Assembly: GCA_030146725.1 (NCBI GenBank)
Contig: JASLBJ010000114.1
Location: 1-6,661, forward strand
DNA length: 6,661 bases
Reading direction: 5' to 3'
From: Sphingomicrobium sp.
GTDB lineage: Bacteria > Pseudomonadota > Alphaproteobacteria > Sphingomonadales > Sphingomonadaceae
Made by a program: the position numbers and the translations under genes. The notes under the pieces were generated by a model. That model saw only the letters and a list, made by a program, of their open reading frames with translations, was not told the DNA's origin and did not search any database. This document shows positions 6,502 to 6,661 of the stretch, one piece after another. Position 1 is the stretch's first letter. The number at the start of each line of letters is the position of its first letter.

Positions 6502-6661
6502 GTGAATCTGCTCAAGAACCAGGCGACGGAAATCGCCGGTCGCTTCCTTTCCGCGCGCCGCGCCGCGACCGGCCTGTCCGATTATCCCGGTGACTTCCCG
6601 GGAACGCTCGACGAAGCCTATGCCATTCAGGACGCCGCCATTGCCGGTTGGGGCAAGCCGA
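6502..6661 (+). CDS. 2-keto-4-pentenoate hydratase-like protein, FAH superfamily (partial, N-terminus only)
   Basis: The first 53 codons of a gene cut by the window edge. The fragment (for example A-G-R-F-L-S-A-R-R-A at 12-21, D-Y-P-G at 27-30, and L-D-E-A-Y-A-I-Q-D-A-A-I at 36-47) has the look of the N-terminal part of 2-keto-4-pentenoate hydratase/MhpD-type proteins of the fumarylacetoacetate hydrolase superfamily. That superfamily acts on 2-keto acids with a divalent metal. The metal-binding residues lie outside the window, so substrate and activity cannot be judged. The start is GTG at 6502 with GAGGGG (6488-6493) eight bases before it; an in-frame TGA at 6487 excludes a longer form. It carries the same operator as the uronate genes. 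Inference: it handles a 2-keto-3-deoxy acid or a side product of uronate breakdown. Confidence 0.75.
   Translation, partial: MNLLKNQATEIAGRFLSARRAATGLSDYPGDFPGTLDEAYAIQDAAIAGWGKP

Overview
The window is a hexuronate (glucuronate/galacturonate) catabolic locus from a GC-rich bacterium, most likely an alphaproteobacterium of the sphingomonad/Caulobacter type. That placement rests on codon use, protein style and gene arrangement, and no phylogenetic marker is present. There is no mobile element, RNA gene or CRISPR array, and no gene-free stretch over 300 bases.

Layout. The left half is on the minus strand. Read in the direction of transcription it holds a LacI-family regulator (2816-1761, TTG start), then uxaC (uronate isomerase, 1650-214), then the start of kduI (200-1, cut by the window edge). 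The right half is on the plus strand. It holds uxaA (altronate dehydratase, 2930-4444), uxuB (hexuronate reductase of the mannitol dehydrogenase family, from about 4444 to 5814) and an eda-like KDPG aldolase (5807-6444), packed with overlapping ends. After a short promoter region comes the first 53 codons of a 2-keto-4-pentenoate hydratase-like gene (6502 to the window edge).

How the genes work together. UxaC turns aldohexuronates into ketohexuronates. The UxuB-type enzyme reduces these to aldonates. UxaA dehydrates altronate to 2-keto-3-deoxygluconate (KDG). After phosphorylation by a KDG kinase not present here, the aldolase would yield pyruvate and glyceraldehyde-3-phosphate. KduI feeds in unsaturated uronates released by polysaccharide lyases.

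Regulation. A 14-bp imperfect palindrome (TGACACCGGTTTCC, or TGACACCGGTTACC once) occurs three times, each just upstream of a separate transcription unit: uxaC-kduI, uxaA-uxuB-eda and the hydratase-like gene. It is very probably the operator of the LacI-family protein encoded in the middle, which defines a compact local regulon.

Oddities. The aldolase reading frame is broken by at least four apparent single-base losses although its active-site residues remain, so it is either a young pseudogene or a set of base-run sequencing errors. uxaA has no visible ribosome binding site and its ATG lies two bases after an operator. The reductase looks like the mannonate branch but sits beside the dehydratase of the altronate branch. 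Otherwise this is a recognisable catabolic locus, and I do not see an undescribed system in it.
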